Position numbers and translations under genes: made by a program. Of a DNA stretch of 64,000 nt, positions 10,522-23,230 are shown piece after piece. Under the pieces are notes generated by a model. The model had not been told where the DNA came from. It searched no databases and saw only the letters and a program-made list of their open reading frames with translations. Origin of the DNA: Conoideocrella luteorostrata (lineage: Eukaryota; Ascomycota; Sordariomycetes; Hypocreales; Clavicipitaceae); contig JASWJB010000002.1 of NCBI GenBank assembly GCA_032433595.1, forward strand, positions 62,001 to 126,000. The letters are read 5' to 3'. Position 1 is the stretch's first letter, and the number at the start of each line of letters is the position of its first letter.

Positions 10522-13258
10522 CGTTTCGAGTGGAGGTGGGAACGAGTCACGGTGGGAAAGAGTTTATTGACTTTGATGAGCGAGGATTGTTCTTTGATCT
10601 TTCTTTTTTTTTTTTTTTTGTTGGTTACGAGAGATTCCACGCTCTTTATACACAAAGCGAATGCAAGATACCGTCAATGTTGTAGAACAAGTTCGTGTAT
10701 ACATCTATTGAACGCTATTATGTTGACATTGACTCCAATCCCCGGACTGGACCTATTCATTCGCTCTTGCTGGCTGGATGTACGCGTTCCTGAGAATCTA
10801 GGCCCCCTAATATCGATGGCTGAGTGAATAGTGTAACTCCCGGGCCGTGTCGGCCCTGTCAGCCGTATACAAGAGTGACGAAACGGACAGCTCACATACC
10901 ACGATGCAGTCACTTTGTCATTAACGGCGGGATGAGCTGAAAGGCCCGACCCGCTGTGAGAGCAGTGTCCATGCCCCCCGACCTGGCGATGCTGGAGATC
11001 CTTGCTCCTCCCAGCAACTCATTTCAGCAAAATTGGGCCATGCTAGCCGTCTTTGATCCAAACTGGCCGCGCGATCTCGTGTAGTCTAGAAGAGCCTAAC
11101 CCACCGCACAACCTTAGCGCAGGCTGCGCCGAAACTATCGTCCGGTAGTGACAAAAGTGGACTATATTGGACGTCCCCCGGAGCTTTTCAACGCAGCGTC
11201 CTGGTTGGTTGGCGCGCGCCACCCCCTGCCAAGAAATGCCGCCGTCGCCAGTAACTCTGAATTTGTTGCAACCAAGTAATACCATAACAAAGAGGCATTT
11301 GCTAGGAAATCTGGTTGGATTTCCACTTCCCATGACCTATGGTTTATGATTCCTAGGATCAATTTGAATTGTCTCAGAGTCACCACATCATGGATACAGA
11401 GCCTGCAGGGGAATAGGCTCCGTTGGTCCAGACTTCAACCCCGGTCGGACCTGGTTGGCTGGAATCATCGAGACCGTAGCGCGGGTCTATATTGTGCACA
11501 CGTGCGAAAGAGACGAAAGTTCGGTGGGGTTTGTCCGTCTTATTACAGTAACTACTCCGTATTCCGTGCCCTAACTATCATTTTAAACCATGCCAGCTGG
11601 AGAGTGTTGTAGTTTCAACACGCACTCTTGCGCGCTACAACAGCGGTCAGCTGCGCAAAACCACCCTGTCGCCGCTGTACACACAGTTGCGACTATTGAA
11701 TCGCAATTTTTGCACAACAGTCCTTAGTGTTCTAATGCAGTGCGAGCCATTAGTCATGTATGCAGTTTCTTGTCACCGTTACCAATTCTATGTGCAGTTT
11801 CCAATGGGTCATACTTTCTTGATTTCCTCCCCTCGCCTCACTACTACCACATAGCGCACACTTACGAATGCTTTGGCACCTAGGCTAATTTTTCTCACTA
11901 CATCTTCTTTTTGCAGTTCCTTCTTAAATATCTTCTTTCTTCGTACAAGTAACTTGAGTCGCGCGGGAGAGAAATTCATTTCTAAGACTCCAACGGCCGC
12001 TGTCGCGCATTCTTTAGCCTCCCGTTGACGCAGTTTCGCTAATGAGCACCGGCAATAGAATACCCCCATCGCAAAGCTCTGTATTGCAAAGTCTGTAGTA
12101 GCTTTAAGGGTCTCAGTCTTTGTAAAACAATAACAACCCTTGAATCACATTTATATTAACACTCGCAGTTTGCAATAAATGGCCCTTCTGTTAGGCGCTT
12201 TGTTCCATTATATAGGCGCATGTGCGCATTCGAGGCTTGAAGAGCCGACAACTCAAAAATCCGATAGCGAAAAACAGAGGCACCTTCCATTCATATGATG
12301 CTGCCGCGAATACAAAGGGTCTTCTCTATTTAAGTAGGGTTAGAGTATGTGCGTTATCAAGTTATCGTGAAGTCCGGACAGCCTAAGTTGTCACTTCGCA
12401 CTTATATCAGGTGCGATTGGAGGAGCGATGGGAAATTGTACAGAGCCTTATGACTCGTCAAATGGCAGATTGCCATCGCCTCTATGTTCGCAACCATCGA
12501 CTACCCTGAAGACTACTTAATTGGCGCATATTAGAAGATTATGCGATGTGTCAAGGCGGGGAGTCACACGTAGTAGTGAGAGGCTAAAGGTACAAATACT
12601 AACTGTGAAGTTGTCGATAGTCAGGATCTATAGCTTGAAGGTATAATCTGTAACTTTCCCAATGAGCACAGTAGCCTATCTGCCTGGTTACATCTAGCTA
12701 ATAGCACGTCGCTAGCTCTTTGTGTTCTGTGAGATCTTTTCTGAGTATCACTTGTGCTGGTAATTTCCCACCCTGTAAAAATGCAGTGTGCTGTTAAAGG
12801 TATGGTATTAGAAATCGTCGCAACATGGCGGTGAGTTTTACCAGCGAATAGCTCAGCCACCATTTCAGCTCTTGGAACTGGGTAAACTCATGATGTTTCT
12901 GACAATTTCTCAATAGCTATGTACGAAAAGATAGAAAAACTTTTTACGGCATTACGTTAAAGGGAAATTTCGCATTACAAAGTAGAAGTTGTGTCTAGGA
13001 AGGTCAAAAGGTTGAAAGCGTTTAGAGGATTTTGTTCAAAGACTTATTACTCCTCAATTTTATTGTCATCTAGACCAACCAGCTTTGGAGTGTAGCTCAG
13101 GGAATCTGGCCTAGAGGTCGAAAGTCAAATTCGCTACAATACTCGTCACAATTCTGGTGTAACGGTTATATCTTGTTCTCCATCCACCCATGCCAGTAAT
13201 GTACTAGGCCAGCAGGAACTGTAAGCGCCTGTGAAAGGTCAAGTCGGTAAGAAGTAAC
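10522..13258. other. 2.7 kb without a recognisable gene
   Basis: There is a T-tract at 10603-10619 upstream of the secreted-protein gene and a TACTCCGTA at 11553-11561. A minus-strand open frame at 11809-12069 is rich in Lys/Arg but has no family signal. I see nothing I can name. Confidence 0.4.
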
Positions 13259-13455
13259 TGTGGGAAGCACAGGGGCTTCTGATTTGACGTCAAAAGGTTC
13301 TTGCACGAAGCAATAGGTAAAACAAAGTATTCAATTCATTCGTAGCTATCTAAGAGAAAAGAAGAGGAAGAAGAATGCCCCCGACGCGCCGTAAAAGCAA
13401 ACGCGCTAGGGTGGCCACGTAATATGCCCACATGCCTTGACGAGATATTCCAACA
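13259..13455 (-). repeat. solo LTR of the second family, copy E
   Basis: Read on the minus strand, it begins TGTTGGAATATCTCGTCAAG and ends GTGCTTCCCACA, 197 bases. The flanks are GTAAC (13254-13258) and TTAAC (13456-13460), 4 of 5 matching. Internal boxes shared with copy F at 17347 include GTGGCCACCC, TTGCTTCGTGCAAGAACC and TTGACGTCAAA. Confidence 0.75.
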
Positions 13456-13775
13456 TTAACACGAAATGTGCGAATCCAAATTCTACTCCGAGTCGGGATC
13501 GAATTACCGGTCGAATTCTGCAGTGAACTAATAGGTGGGGATACAAGAGGCAAGTTATCGACTGCTTATTTTATACGTGGAAAGTACTATTACCGTCCGA
13601 TATTGATCTAAAGGACGAGCACTTTATGTTCCGAATTTCCAAAAAGTCGTCACATATTGTCGCATTGTGAGCAACTGACTTGCGTGCCTCATGTGTAGTT
13701 TAGAGCGTGTGGATATATATGACCGGAAATGAGTTGCTATGCTGGCTATTTCAGTCTGCGATTCACTGTTTACTG

Positions 13776-14537
13776 TCACGAATTTGGCCGACCGCGCATA
13801 ACCATCGCCTTTGATAGCAGTGCTGTTAAGCTGTGGTGGCCCTCCGCAGCGGCGTGCGCGAGTGAGTTCAGGCCCTGACAGTCCTCTGCGTGAACATTCA
13901 AACCACCAAAGCCCAGTAACAGTTTTACTATTGGTTCGCTGCCTGCCATTGAGGCATAAATAAGTGCTGTTCGGCCGAATTTGTCGCAATAGTTGACATC
14001 CACCCCAGGTGCTGCCAGCAGCAGTGTTGCTACGTCTGCAAGTCCCATACAGGAAGCGCGGATGAGTGGACTCATGCCGAATAAATCGCTTTTGTTTATA
14101 TCTAGCTTTTTTGACATCAACAATAGCTTTATAATATCACAATCAGCTTCCCTAACGGCGTAGTGCAAGGGTGTATTGCCGTAGTGGTCCAACGGGTTTG
14201 GATCAATAGCTTCCTCGGCAAGAAGCATCGAAGTGATCATCTTGAACCCTAATTTCGTGCTGAGATGCAGTGGCCGGCATGGAAAGCCGTAATGCGCGGT
14301 TTCCATGTTAACACAGGCTCCGCCTTGTATCGCCTTTCGAGTTGTGGCGCTGTGGCCAAGCCGTGAAGCCCAAGCCAAAGCAGAGCCTGCGTGACGCTGA
14401 GCGTTGCGGCGATAGAGTAGTGGATTTAAAAGTCGCTGTAATCGAACGTTTGTCTGAGAAAATGCGTTTAAATCCTTTTGGGAATCAAGATATTCGACAA
14501 TTGAGAGGAACAGCTCGTCAGGCAGATCGAGAATCAT
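13776..14537 (-). CDS. F-box / ankyrin-repeat protein
   Basis: A single exon of 253 residues. The start is MILDLPDELFLSIVEYLD, a typical F-box helix, followed by NAFSQTNVRLQRLLNPLLYRR. From about residue 70, four to five ankyrin-type repeats are visible: PLHLSTKLGFKMITSMLL, YGNTPLHYAVREADCDIIK, GMSPLIRASCMGLADVATLL, GRTALIYASMAGSEPIVKLL and a last weaker one (GLNSLAHAAAEGHHSLTALL). F-box proteins are substrate adaptors of SCF ubiquitin ligases; the ankyrins would bind the target. Such genes are abundant and variable in fungal accessory regions. The ATG at 14537 is the first in frame; the preceding codons include only a GTG. It is short for the class and may be a truncated member. Confidence 0.75.
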   Translation of the reverse strand: MILDLPDELFLSIVEYLDSQKDLNAFSQTNVRLQRLLNPLLYRRNAQRHAGSALAWASRLGHSATTRKAIQGGACVNMETAHYGFPCRPLHLSTKLGFKMITSMLLAEEAIDPNPLDHYGNTPLHYAVREADCDIIKLLLMSKKLDINKSDLFGMSPLIRASCMGLADVATLLLAAPGVDVNYCDKFGRTALIYASMAGSEPIVKLLLGFGGLNVHAEDCQGLNSLAHAAAEGHHSLTALLSKAMVMRGRPNS

Positions 14538-17346
14538 TGCGGCCACAAATGGCTCCCTCGCTCAACACGACGAAGACTATACATTTGAAATAGCGTACTG
14601 GAAAGGTGGCTATTGATGATGATACTGTAAAATTGAATTCACCTGCAATTCATACATGTAGGAGCTTTCGTGCTTTTAAAGGTGAAGATAGAATGTAGAG
14701 TTACGCTTCAAGGAAAATACTATATGCAATCAACAAGATAAAGTTGAACTGTAACCTTACGCTCGGACCTTGAAAAGTTGGGGAGTCTAGAGGCTGTCAT
14801 TGTATTGCCAAGCGTGGACGGACGTGATCGTCCCAGAGTAGCAGGTGCATTTATTGTGTTTAGTGGTTAACCCGAAGTGTGCAAGTTTGGCAGTTAATAC
14901 TCTGCAAAGGACTCGTATTAATTTCTAAGGATAAATTAGCAAGGCGAGGCAGTTAAAGGCAGCGTCCAGAGCGATCTCGTATGAGTTACCATATTAGGCT
15001 TAGTACCGTCTTGGGTCGGAGCTTGGAGGCTGTGCCCAGGCTGCAAAGCATTGCCAAAGAATCTTGGCCAAGGGGAGTGAAATCTTCATTCATCTTCATA
15101 CGGACAGCTGTTAAGCGCACCAAAAGGTCCCAAAAGGGCACTGTCACATGGGAAAGCAGTCAGTGCACGAGCGTTTGCGTCCTTCTGCGTCCGGTACGGA
15201 TCGCCAACGATAGAGGGACGTTGCGTTGCCGCAATCACCAATCGCCAGGCAAACCCAAATACAGAGGCGCGAACCGCGCCGAAACACCACTACTGAATAC
15301 TACGAAGATGAAATTTTCGGCTACATGGTGGAGCGGCTAGGAGCCAAGTGCCCACAATATAAAACACAATGAGTGACCAAAGTGTCTCGGAATACGACAA
15401 TAGACGACTCAGAATCCAACGGCATTGCTTAACCATATACTCCGTACTCCGTACTCCGTATGCCACAGCTCGTTCCGCGGGTACTTGAATGAAGAGCCTC
15501 GCAATGCCGAAGCACATGTGGGAGGATACAAACCTGATATTTTTTAAACAGCTAGAATGTATATTGGTCTGCGACTTTTATCATGTGCGACCGGAACCGT
15601 CTGTGCAGCCACGATGATCACCGTTGCACACATACTGCTCAGTCCTCTTCGGGCCGTTACGGGAGGCTGTCGCGGCTCGTCACGCCAGGACACCGCCCAT
15701 GATTGAAGAAGGTGGCTGTACATCCTAACCGGGATGTCTCACCCTTCCGGATAGACACCGTTATCTCTTATCAATACTTAGGGCTGTGAGACAATTGAAC
15801 GAGCAAGAGGCCCCTCTCACTGTATCCGATAATTTGAGCCTCCGAAATAACTTGAAAGCTTCCATGTCTTAGCATCACGTGTGATCGTAGAATGATACCA
15901 AATGGTGGCCATGTTTCATCGACTTAGTCCGAGCAACTCAAGACTCCGATATAGACGTGTGCGATACCTCTATACTTCTTTGCAAAACACAGCTACCATC
16001 GAAGACGATATACAGAATGGGGTCTGAGTCTGTTAGTAAGCTGTCTCACGAATTTCGACCGTAAAGCATTCTGTTTTTATCGATGTGTCTTTTATGCATG
16101 GAAATAATGTCAGGCGCGTTGGACTAGCAGAGTCTTTCGGTCTATTTCGCACCAAACTACCGCTCCGACATGTGAGCTATAATTTCTTGGGGCAAAATTA
16201 CCGACTACAATAGAAGAGAAAAGAGGATGAGTTCTCAAAGAACTGTAAGTGGCCATGAACTGTAGTTTTGTATCATCGTGTTTGAGTATAATTATTAGCT
16301 GAAAAAGCTAGAGGTATCTGGTGTGAGTTTAACATGGCTACTAGCAGCTTTTATACCTACTCAGATGTTCTTAAGTACGATACACAATGTTTCAGTTACT
16401 CGGCGTTATTGCTGCTAATGAGGTTGCCTTTGTCGCACCAAAAAAAAAATTGGCGCAGCTAGAAGCCACGTTCCAAGTCTGGCTATTCTCGTAACAGCTT
16501 GATTGTCGCGATGATTATGGGGAATGTTTAGTTTGACGTCAGCGAGTATTTCCCGGCGCCGAAACGACCGGTTGTCGGATGTCAGGTCGGTGGGAAATTA
16601 TTGTTCCCAGGACAATGCGATCCACCATACCTCATGGCTTTCGAACTGAAGCACCTTTTCGACCTTGTGGGCCCTTTTCAGTCCATGCACCTAACGTAAG
16701 AAACTCTATCTGCAGCAAAACACCCGAAGGGGCAAAGCCACAATATAAAACTCCGGTGTGACATTGTAGAACAGGGGCTGTGGTTGCAACTAGTTCGGAG
16801 GCTAGGAGATCGCCCGGCTGCATGAGCCACCCACCCTGCTAGCGTAGAAACCATGCCTCTCAAGAGGGTCAATTGAACCCGCGACGTTGTTGACCAGGCA
16901 TGTGGGTTAATAAAGAAGTGGCCGAAAAACGCACACCCGTTAAATGGCCTTTGAGCCCATTGGTTTGGCGTAATGTGCCTTAATAATGTAATTGAGAGAG
17001 ATAGTGACGATGCAGGGTATTGGAAGCCTTACTTTACTAGCTATTATTGAACTTTTTAATCGAAATCAGGCTTTAATTACGACGGTGCTGATGCTTTCCT
17101 ACATGAAGGTCAATTTGACGGGCCTTGGCATCTTGACCCACGCGTCAGGGTCGGATTGAATTGTAACCCCGAAGGTTAACTTAACATGAGACAACGTCAG
17201 CACACCATGAAATGGGGATGTCTGGCGTCTCAGTGACCGCATAGCCATTAGGCCAAGATATTTCAAACGCTGTTGGCCTTGCTATTGCGCTCAAATATCT
17301 TGCCTCGGGTTACAATCGGTCCAATTGTCAGGCTGTGCACTCTCGC
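14538..17346. other. 2.8 kb without a recognisable gene
   Basis: The one notable item is TACTCCGTA in three overlapping copies at 15438-15460. Open frames at 14981-15340 and 16579-16872 are overlapped by others and lack motifs. An A-tract lies near 16440. Confidence 0.4.
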
Positions 17347-17496
17347 TGTTGGAATCCCCCGTCAAGCATACGAGCAATCACGTGGCCACCCTCTTCTTCT
17401 TCTCTTCTTAGATACACAGACCTACCTTTTGCTTTACCTATTGCTTCGTGCAAGAACCTTTTGACGTCAAAATAAGAAGCCCCTGTGCTTCCTACA
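17347..17496 (+). repeat. solo LTR of the second family, copy F (perfect TSD)
   Basis: It begins TGTTGGAATCCCCCGTCAAG and ends CTGTGCTTCCTACA, 150 bases. It is bounded by CTCGC at 17342-17346 and CTCGC at 17497-17501, a perfect 5-base duplication. It lies inverted to copy E. The pair brackets the F-box/ankyrin gene. Confidence 0.8.
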
Positions 17497-18699
17497 CTCG
17501 CATTTACTACACGATCGGGTATGTGTCAAGGACACTGCACAGAATCGCGTGGAATCCTGTGGAATCATTCAATAAATCCCTCATAGCTCGAAAATAATAC
17601 CGTTATCACTCGGGCCTACCAAAGCCTTATTCCTAACAATAATAGAAGGGTTGAAATGAGCTGACTAGTCGCAAGCCACGATGCTTGTGAATAGTGAATA
17701 GCGTCAGTGAAGACCAGTCGCAAGCCGTAGAATCCTTCCACAATAGATAAATAGGAAGAATAAAAAACTATCGACTTCAACAAATTCAAGAAGGTCTGAT
17801 GAAAATCCTAGATTAACGGAATATAGAGAAGGATTTATGTATAAATAGCTGTCAAATTCGTCATGAAATTAGATAGAAGTCAAGGACTACATTCCACTGC
17901 GCGTATCAGATGACCATAGCTGCTCGCATTGTGACAGTATGGCTGTCTGATGTAGAGCGTAGCCGTTCCCACTGGCTGGCAATTTGCAATTGACAGTTTG
18001 GAGCTTATCTATAATAACAATCAAGTAATACATGACGTGCCATTTGATTGGATCACTACTGAAGGCATCAATTCCAAGATGCTCGCTTGCGGATGGCATG
18101 TGCTTGAAATAGCATATGGTATTGTGCTCAACTGGAAGGAGTCAAAATCATGTATACTGATGGTGTGTCTGGCGATGATAGATGTTGTGAGATGATGATC
18201 GACGCAAAATACCTTCTCTCCTATTTAAATCCCTAATTCCGCAAGTCATGATCCTACTCTTTCTACCTCAGGATTCTGAACACTTATCCAATCCAACATA
18301 CGGGGACTACGACGTCCAGTCGGTAGTCCCGACACTTAACTTGGCGGATTCCATGAAAGACAAGCCAGATTTTATCAACATTCGAACTGTGAGTAACTTA
18401 AAGACTGCAGTAGCAAGTGCGAACATGGCCTACCCAGTGCCTTAAGGAAGCAAGCGTCAAGTTCTTGAAACATCTCGAGGGTCAACATCCCGCCAATCCA
18501 CACTGGATCACGATAATGCATTGGACGTCTCCCACGAACGCGAAAGCCACGGGGAAACATCAGAAGCTCCCGGAAAGCAGAGCAAAAGGGTACGATTCGT
18601 GAACGTGGCGGCTCATGAGGTAAATAGTGCGTTGAATAGAAGTCCTGGAACAAATTTCCAGCCCCGCGCGACGGTGGGACCGATTTACTTAACTCTAAT
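17497..18699. other. no gene recognised
   Basis: Short frames occur on both strands, none with a motif. Nothing can be assigned. Confidence 0.4.
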
Positions 18700-19140
18700 A
18701 TGGTGTCTTACGCCGAAGACAACATGTTTCGTCCCAGTGTTAGTCATCAAGGCCGATATGTTTGTACCATCTACAAAGCCCAAAGAGAACTGGGAACAGA
18801 TACAACGGTATCTGGCTTTGCATGGATGGGAATGCAAAGATTAGGTCGTATAGGGGTAGGGAGAGCAAGGTCCAGTTGTTCAGCTTGCCGAAATACCTGT
18901 CAGCTACCACGCTGAACATTAGTCGGGCAATAATTGTTGAAGCATTTGGCCAAGAAGGCAGTCGAATCAGGGAATCAGGAGGAATTCCAAGAACTGCCGT
19001 TGTAGAGGAGTCGATCTGGATGTTGGTAGTCGTATGTACTGGATTTGTTTTGGTAATCAGAGGAGCCGAAAACTGAGGCATAATATAGCTGCGAAAAGTG
19101 AAAAGCAACTCGAAGCCTCCGACATAGAGCGCCATAAATA
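18700..19140 (-). pseudogene. relic of a monocarboxylate-transporter-like MFS gene
   Basis: A minus-strand frame has FYSRLFMALYVGGFELLFTF, then LPSWPNASTIIARLMFSVVA, DRYFGKLN and LIFAFPSMQS with a downstream hydrophobic stretch. The order matches MCT-type transporters around helices 7-9 (family form NAASxxGRxxxxxxADRxGxxN). Neither flanking exon sequence nor the rest of the 12-helix protein can be followed, so I take this as a fragment. Confidence 0.45.
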
Positions 19141-20059
19141 ATCGTGAATAGAATGTGCCCCAGTCAAGTACACCTCGGAAACCAGATTAGACATAGGTGG
19201 ACGAGGCAGGATGTTCACTTCAATAAAGCAAAACAATGACGTATATTCACAAAACCGGAGTGATGAATAGAACGCAACTTACGACATTATGAGTTATGCA
19301 ACAAAGGCATATCTAATGGCTCCGGTTCTATCACCGCAACCGCGTATGCACATACCCAGAGCTCAGCGGCTCTTAAGGCGGGGTCTAATTACTACAGCAG
19401 CGGGCAAGGCTATCAGACAAAGAGCCAGTAACAGAGCAAGAGAAGAGCTAGTTAGAGCCGGTCCGATATGCTTGGGGTGTATACAAGTCACTACATCCCT
19501 TGATGGAGCTGAAATGTGCCGAATGAATCAAGACTACCTATCCCCAAGCCATACGGTCTACAAGGAAGCCGAACAAACATCTGCCATAATCGTAATTTCT
19601 TCAAATTCTGGGCTTTTTAGTAGAGTTCACGGAGTGCGACAGTAGCGAAGCAACGGAGATGACTTTCAAGTACATCCGAAACCCAGTAATTATTATCAGA
19701 AACAGTTCGTACAAAGCTTTAATACCACGTCCAATATCCAGAACGAAATGGAGAGACACAAATTAATTTATGATTAAAAGTTACAGCACGGCTTGCTCGT
19801 TTCGCAGAAGCCTGCCTCCAAAATCGTAGTTTGGGGAGGCCTAAAAGTCGCGCTTCAGTCTTTTAGCCATGTATATACAGTTCATCAGTATTCTGCTCAA
19901 GAAATGATCAACTTAAATACGTGCAATTTAGGCCAACTGGTACTTAGTTTACTCGATAAACTTTGCTCTTTCGCAAGACACAAGAAATATCCACATGAAA
20001 TCGGAAAGACAAGTTTCCTGGGGTTACTGTTGAAGTACATGGCCGGGAACAACTAAATA
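19141..20059. other. no gene recognised
   Basis: An open frame at 19289-19645 on the plus strand has no motif. Nothing else is supported before the 3' end of the oxidase gene. Confidence 0.4.
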
Positions 20060-21192
20060 TCAAATTGACAGGTCAAACACAAACTTGTCCACAAGCTTTG
20101 CTACCTCGCGAGCCAAACCAAAGGAATATATGTAGCCACCAGCAGTAGTGCCATACGCATGCACAACCATTTGCCCGTCAATCACCTCCTGCTCCACTCT
20201 CACACCAGGCAGGCGAAGAGGGCGAATTCCCTGAAGGTCCTCGACAATATTGTATTCATTCACTTCCGCGGACGGAAAATCCTTTGGCAAATTGAGGTTG
20301 GCCCGATAAAGCAGCTATACTGTCGTCAATACCCTCGACTACAACTGATGAGAAATCTTGAATGTCGCACTTACATTCGTTCGAACAGAATCCTTTGCCA
20401 TGACCTCATTTTCTGGAGGCTCTGAAATCCCGCCCACTACTGTAGTACCATCGTGTCGTCCAAAGATGTAGGTGTACTCAGTTGCGCCACGTCGAACAAA
20501 CGCTTTGTTGTAGTCTGATTTGACCAGGATCGTGTATGTTCGGTCACTGATCATTTTCTTATCCTCCACATCAGCCAGGGTAGTTGATGCCAGGCCTGAT
20601 GCATTGATCAGGATATCGTGGCCGAAGCGCGAAAGCTCCCCGAGGGACTTGGCTGTGGGTATGCGCTCGAATGTGACGCCAGACGACTCAAGACGACATC
20701 GCAGCCATGCCAAAAATGGTTTCGGGCTTAATACGAAGCTGGTATACTTGACTGCGAGAGTTGGTTTTTGATCTCCCGTCAGTTGCGAGGTGTCCAATTC
20801 TTGGAAGCCTGGCACGCAATTATAATACCACAGCTCCTTTGCCTCTGTTGCGCCGACGTCATAAATATCAGTCAGTTCCACAGCTCTGACAGAAGATTCG
20901 GGATGAGTCTTAGCCAGCCTGAGACAGTAAGCAAGCGAATCCAGTTGCATTTGCTGTTCGGCTGGAGAGCCTCCCAAGGCGACCCAACCGGCACATGCCC
21001 ATGGGCTCGACCATTGCTGTGAAGGAGTGTCGTCGGGCAGATCTCGAGCGACAATAGTCACTTCATAGTCTTTAGCTAGCTGACTGGCAATAGCCATTCC
21101 AGTGATGCTGGGCTCAAGCAGTTAGTTTCAGCTTCTTTGACGTCTTAGGTAGGATGATATTACCCGGCTCCGAAAATGGTGATTTTTGTCAT
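20060..21192 (-). CDS. FAD-dependent D-amino-acid / D-aspartate oxidase family protein
   Basis: Three exons, 21192-21164, 21107-20375 and 20314-20060, give 338 residues. The first exon is only 29 bases; the joint restores the FAD-binding GxGxxG as FGAGITGMAIASQL. The second intron (60 bases, GTAAGT to TATAG) restores RTN-LLYRANLNLPKDFPSAE; unspliced, the frame would meet a stop. The C-terminal signature includes GIRPLR (Arg285 region), GVRVEQEVIDG and VVHAYGTTAGGYIYSFG (His306), as in D-aspartate/D-amino-acid oxidases that oxidise D-amino acids to 2-oxo acids with H2O2. The C-terminus FDLSI is not a PTS1, unlike the second family member at 53029-54323, so it may not be peroxisomal. It lies 510 bases downstream of the reductase gene in the same orientation, which suggests a biosynthetic rather than catabolic role (inference). 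Confidence 0.85.
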
Positions 21193-21701
21193 ATTCGTTT
21201 GTCCGATTTCTTGATAAAAATTCTTACTAGACGAGCTCACGTCTCAATAGAAATAACGTGCTTGTATATTGTCTTGAAGGACTGGACAATGGTGGGGCGT
21301 AGTTGTGAGCAATCAAAATTGGATAGAAACCCGAGGCGAAGTTACGGACGTGATTAAAAAAAGAGTATGCGCGATATCTAAGTCCTGAAAAGCTAGCAAT
21401 CCGGTGTATATAAGAGGTAGGAACATTGACCGAACATGAAACTCATGCACCAATAGGAAGACGGGGTGCCCAGCTGGGTTACCGGCTGTCTTACAGTAAA
21501 GTTTTTGAACATGCACGGTTCAGGTACATTCGTCATGTGCTTATCATCTAGTGTCTGGGTACTCCGTATACTTACAGGGGTTACGGTCCAGGCCTGCACG
21601 TTTTTACATCCATGGGACAAATAAGCTTCACTCCCAATTTAGCGTAATCTGACGTGAGACGGAACCCTCTACCATTGTAACTATGCTACTATTACGGAGT
21701 A
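21193..21701. promoter_or_regulatory. promoter region of the oxidase gene / 3' region of the reductase gene
   Basis: About 510 bases between two co-oriented genes. TACTCCGTA occurs at 21560-21568 and TACGGAGTA at 21693-21701, the latter touching the reductase stop codon. A TATATAAG box at 21409-21416 on the plus strand has no matching gene on that strand. Confidence 0.35.
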
Positions 21702-23230
21702 TTACTCCTCAAATCTGTTTATCACTGGCCCAGCTATCAATTTTAGACGTGCCAGCTCTTGCAGAGCGGTAAAGATGGAATGATACGAATCAACGGTGCC
21801 AAAGAAGCCGTATTTGCGAGCTTTGCGCAGACTCAGAGTCATTGGCCCGTCGCCAATTACGGCCGAGTCAGAGAAAGAGAAGATTCTAGCTCTATACTTA
21901 GGATCAAACGGGTCCAGGGCTAGATCATGCTGTGTAGCAATTTCTTTCCATGCTTTCTCAACCCCTGGCTGCTGCGACCATTCCAAAAGACTGACAGTTG
22001 ACTTTAGAGTCAGTTGAGGACCGTAGCTGCAGCCTTGTTAGTGACCAGCGGCAGTTTTCAGGCAGCTGCATTGACATGATACTCACCCTCTCGGTGTTGT
22101 TGGGATCTGTAGCTGCATTTTTCGATACTTCGACTTATCTTCCTCTGGTGGGTTCCAACTAGTTCCGTACCATTGAGCTAAATATGGCCAGAGGCGGCCC
22201 CATGTAAATGATAGGCCGTCATGAATATTGAATGCTTCATCGGCAGTGTGCTCTGCGAGGACGACCCATTCCTGGAAGTATGCGTTCAGCAACCCGGTGC
22301 TTTGATGCTGCTCCCGGTCCCACGCGTGGTAGTCTCCAGGAAAAGAAATTGGCTTCTTGAGATAGGCCTGCACGGAAGCGTAGATGCCAAACCCAATGAG
22401 ATGATTCAGAGCCCCATCCCGTACCGCGCCAACAATATAATTCGGTCGCACCACGTTCCATTTTGCGCCAATAGACTTGCAATAGTCAGCTAAAGAGTCT
22501 TCTTGTGGATAGTAGAAGTTGCCGTCCAGGAGGACTCGTGGGTCGGACTCAAAAGCTGGAATCGACGCTGGTCCAAGATAAAAGGCGTAATGCTTGGAGC
22601 CGGTCTGGAGCATGAATCGCTTTGGCTGAAGATTTGTCGATCGCAGCCCTTCGATGAAGTTTTTAAACAGGGCAACTGGGTAACAAAGGGTGGTAAGTAT
22701 AATGCAGTTCAGGTACCCAACACTTGGAATCTTACGATTAATTCTTTCCAACTCCTCGGCATTTGCCCAGAGGTCCAATGCATTTCCCTTTGGTGCAGGC
22801 TGTTTGTAGGAAAAGTAGAAGACATGATCACTGCGGCATAAAGCACCATTAGTACGAGATCAAAATATTGTGTAGAGCAAACGAGAGATTCGACTCTTTG
22901 GAGGAGGATGTACACTTTGGGAATCCTGTCACCCAGCCGCTGCGCGATTTGTGAAGGTTCATCGAGGAAATCAACGACCAAGTGCTCGACTCGTTGAGCT
23001 CCGTGGCCAAGGTCAGAGAAGAAGTTGTCAGGCGGTGATCGTGAGCTGAGGCAGTATATCTTGTTCCAGCGCGGGGAAGCGGCGAGTACCCTTACCATAT
23101 GGTATCCAGACAGTCCCGTTGCCCCCGTCACAAGTGCAGTTAGACCTTGCGAGTCAGCATTGTCTGAATACGATGGAAGGCCATGGAAAATGTCCTTTGA
23201 TTGTAAGATGACGGTTGCGTTGTTGGTCAT
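21702..23230 (-). CDS. PRISE-like short-chain dehydrogenase/reductase
   Basis: Four exons, 23230-22914, 22830-22736, 22675-22087 and 22026-21702, give 441 residues. The N-terminal half has TALVTGATGLSGYHMVRVLA (NADP-binding GxxGxxG) and VVDFLDEPSQ. The first joint restores PKVDHVFYFSYKQPAPKG, typical of progesterone 5-beta-reductase/iridoid synthase-like (PRISE) enzymes, and KRFMLQTGSKHYAFYLG carries the Tyr-containing active-site segment. WNVVRPNYIVGA and the long C-terminal region also fit. These enzymes reduce enones or cyclise oxidised terpenoids using NAD(P)H. It lies between the oxidase and the terpene cyclase, all on the minus strand, and fits as a tailoring reductase of the terpenoid. 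All splice joints keep the frame; the donors are GTACAT, GTAAGA and GTGAGT. Confidence 0.85.

Noticed and set aside
20315..20374. Apparent frameshift and stop in the first oxidase gene
   Set aside because: A 60-base intron with GTAAGT donor and TATAG acceptor restores both frame and family sequence.
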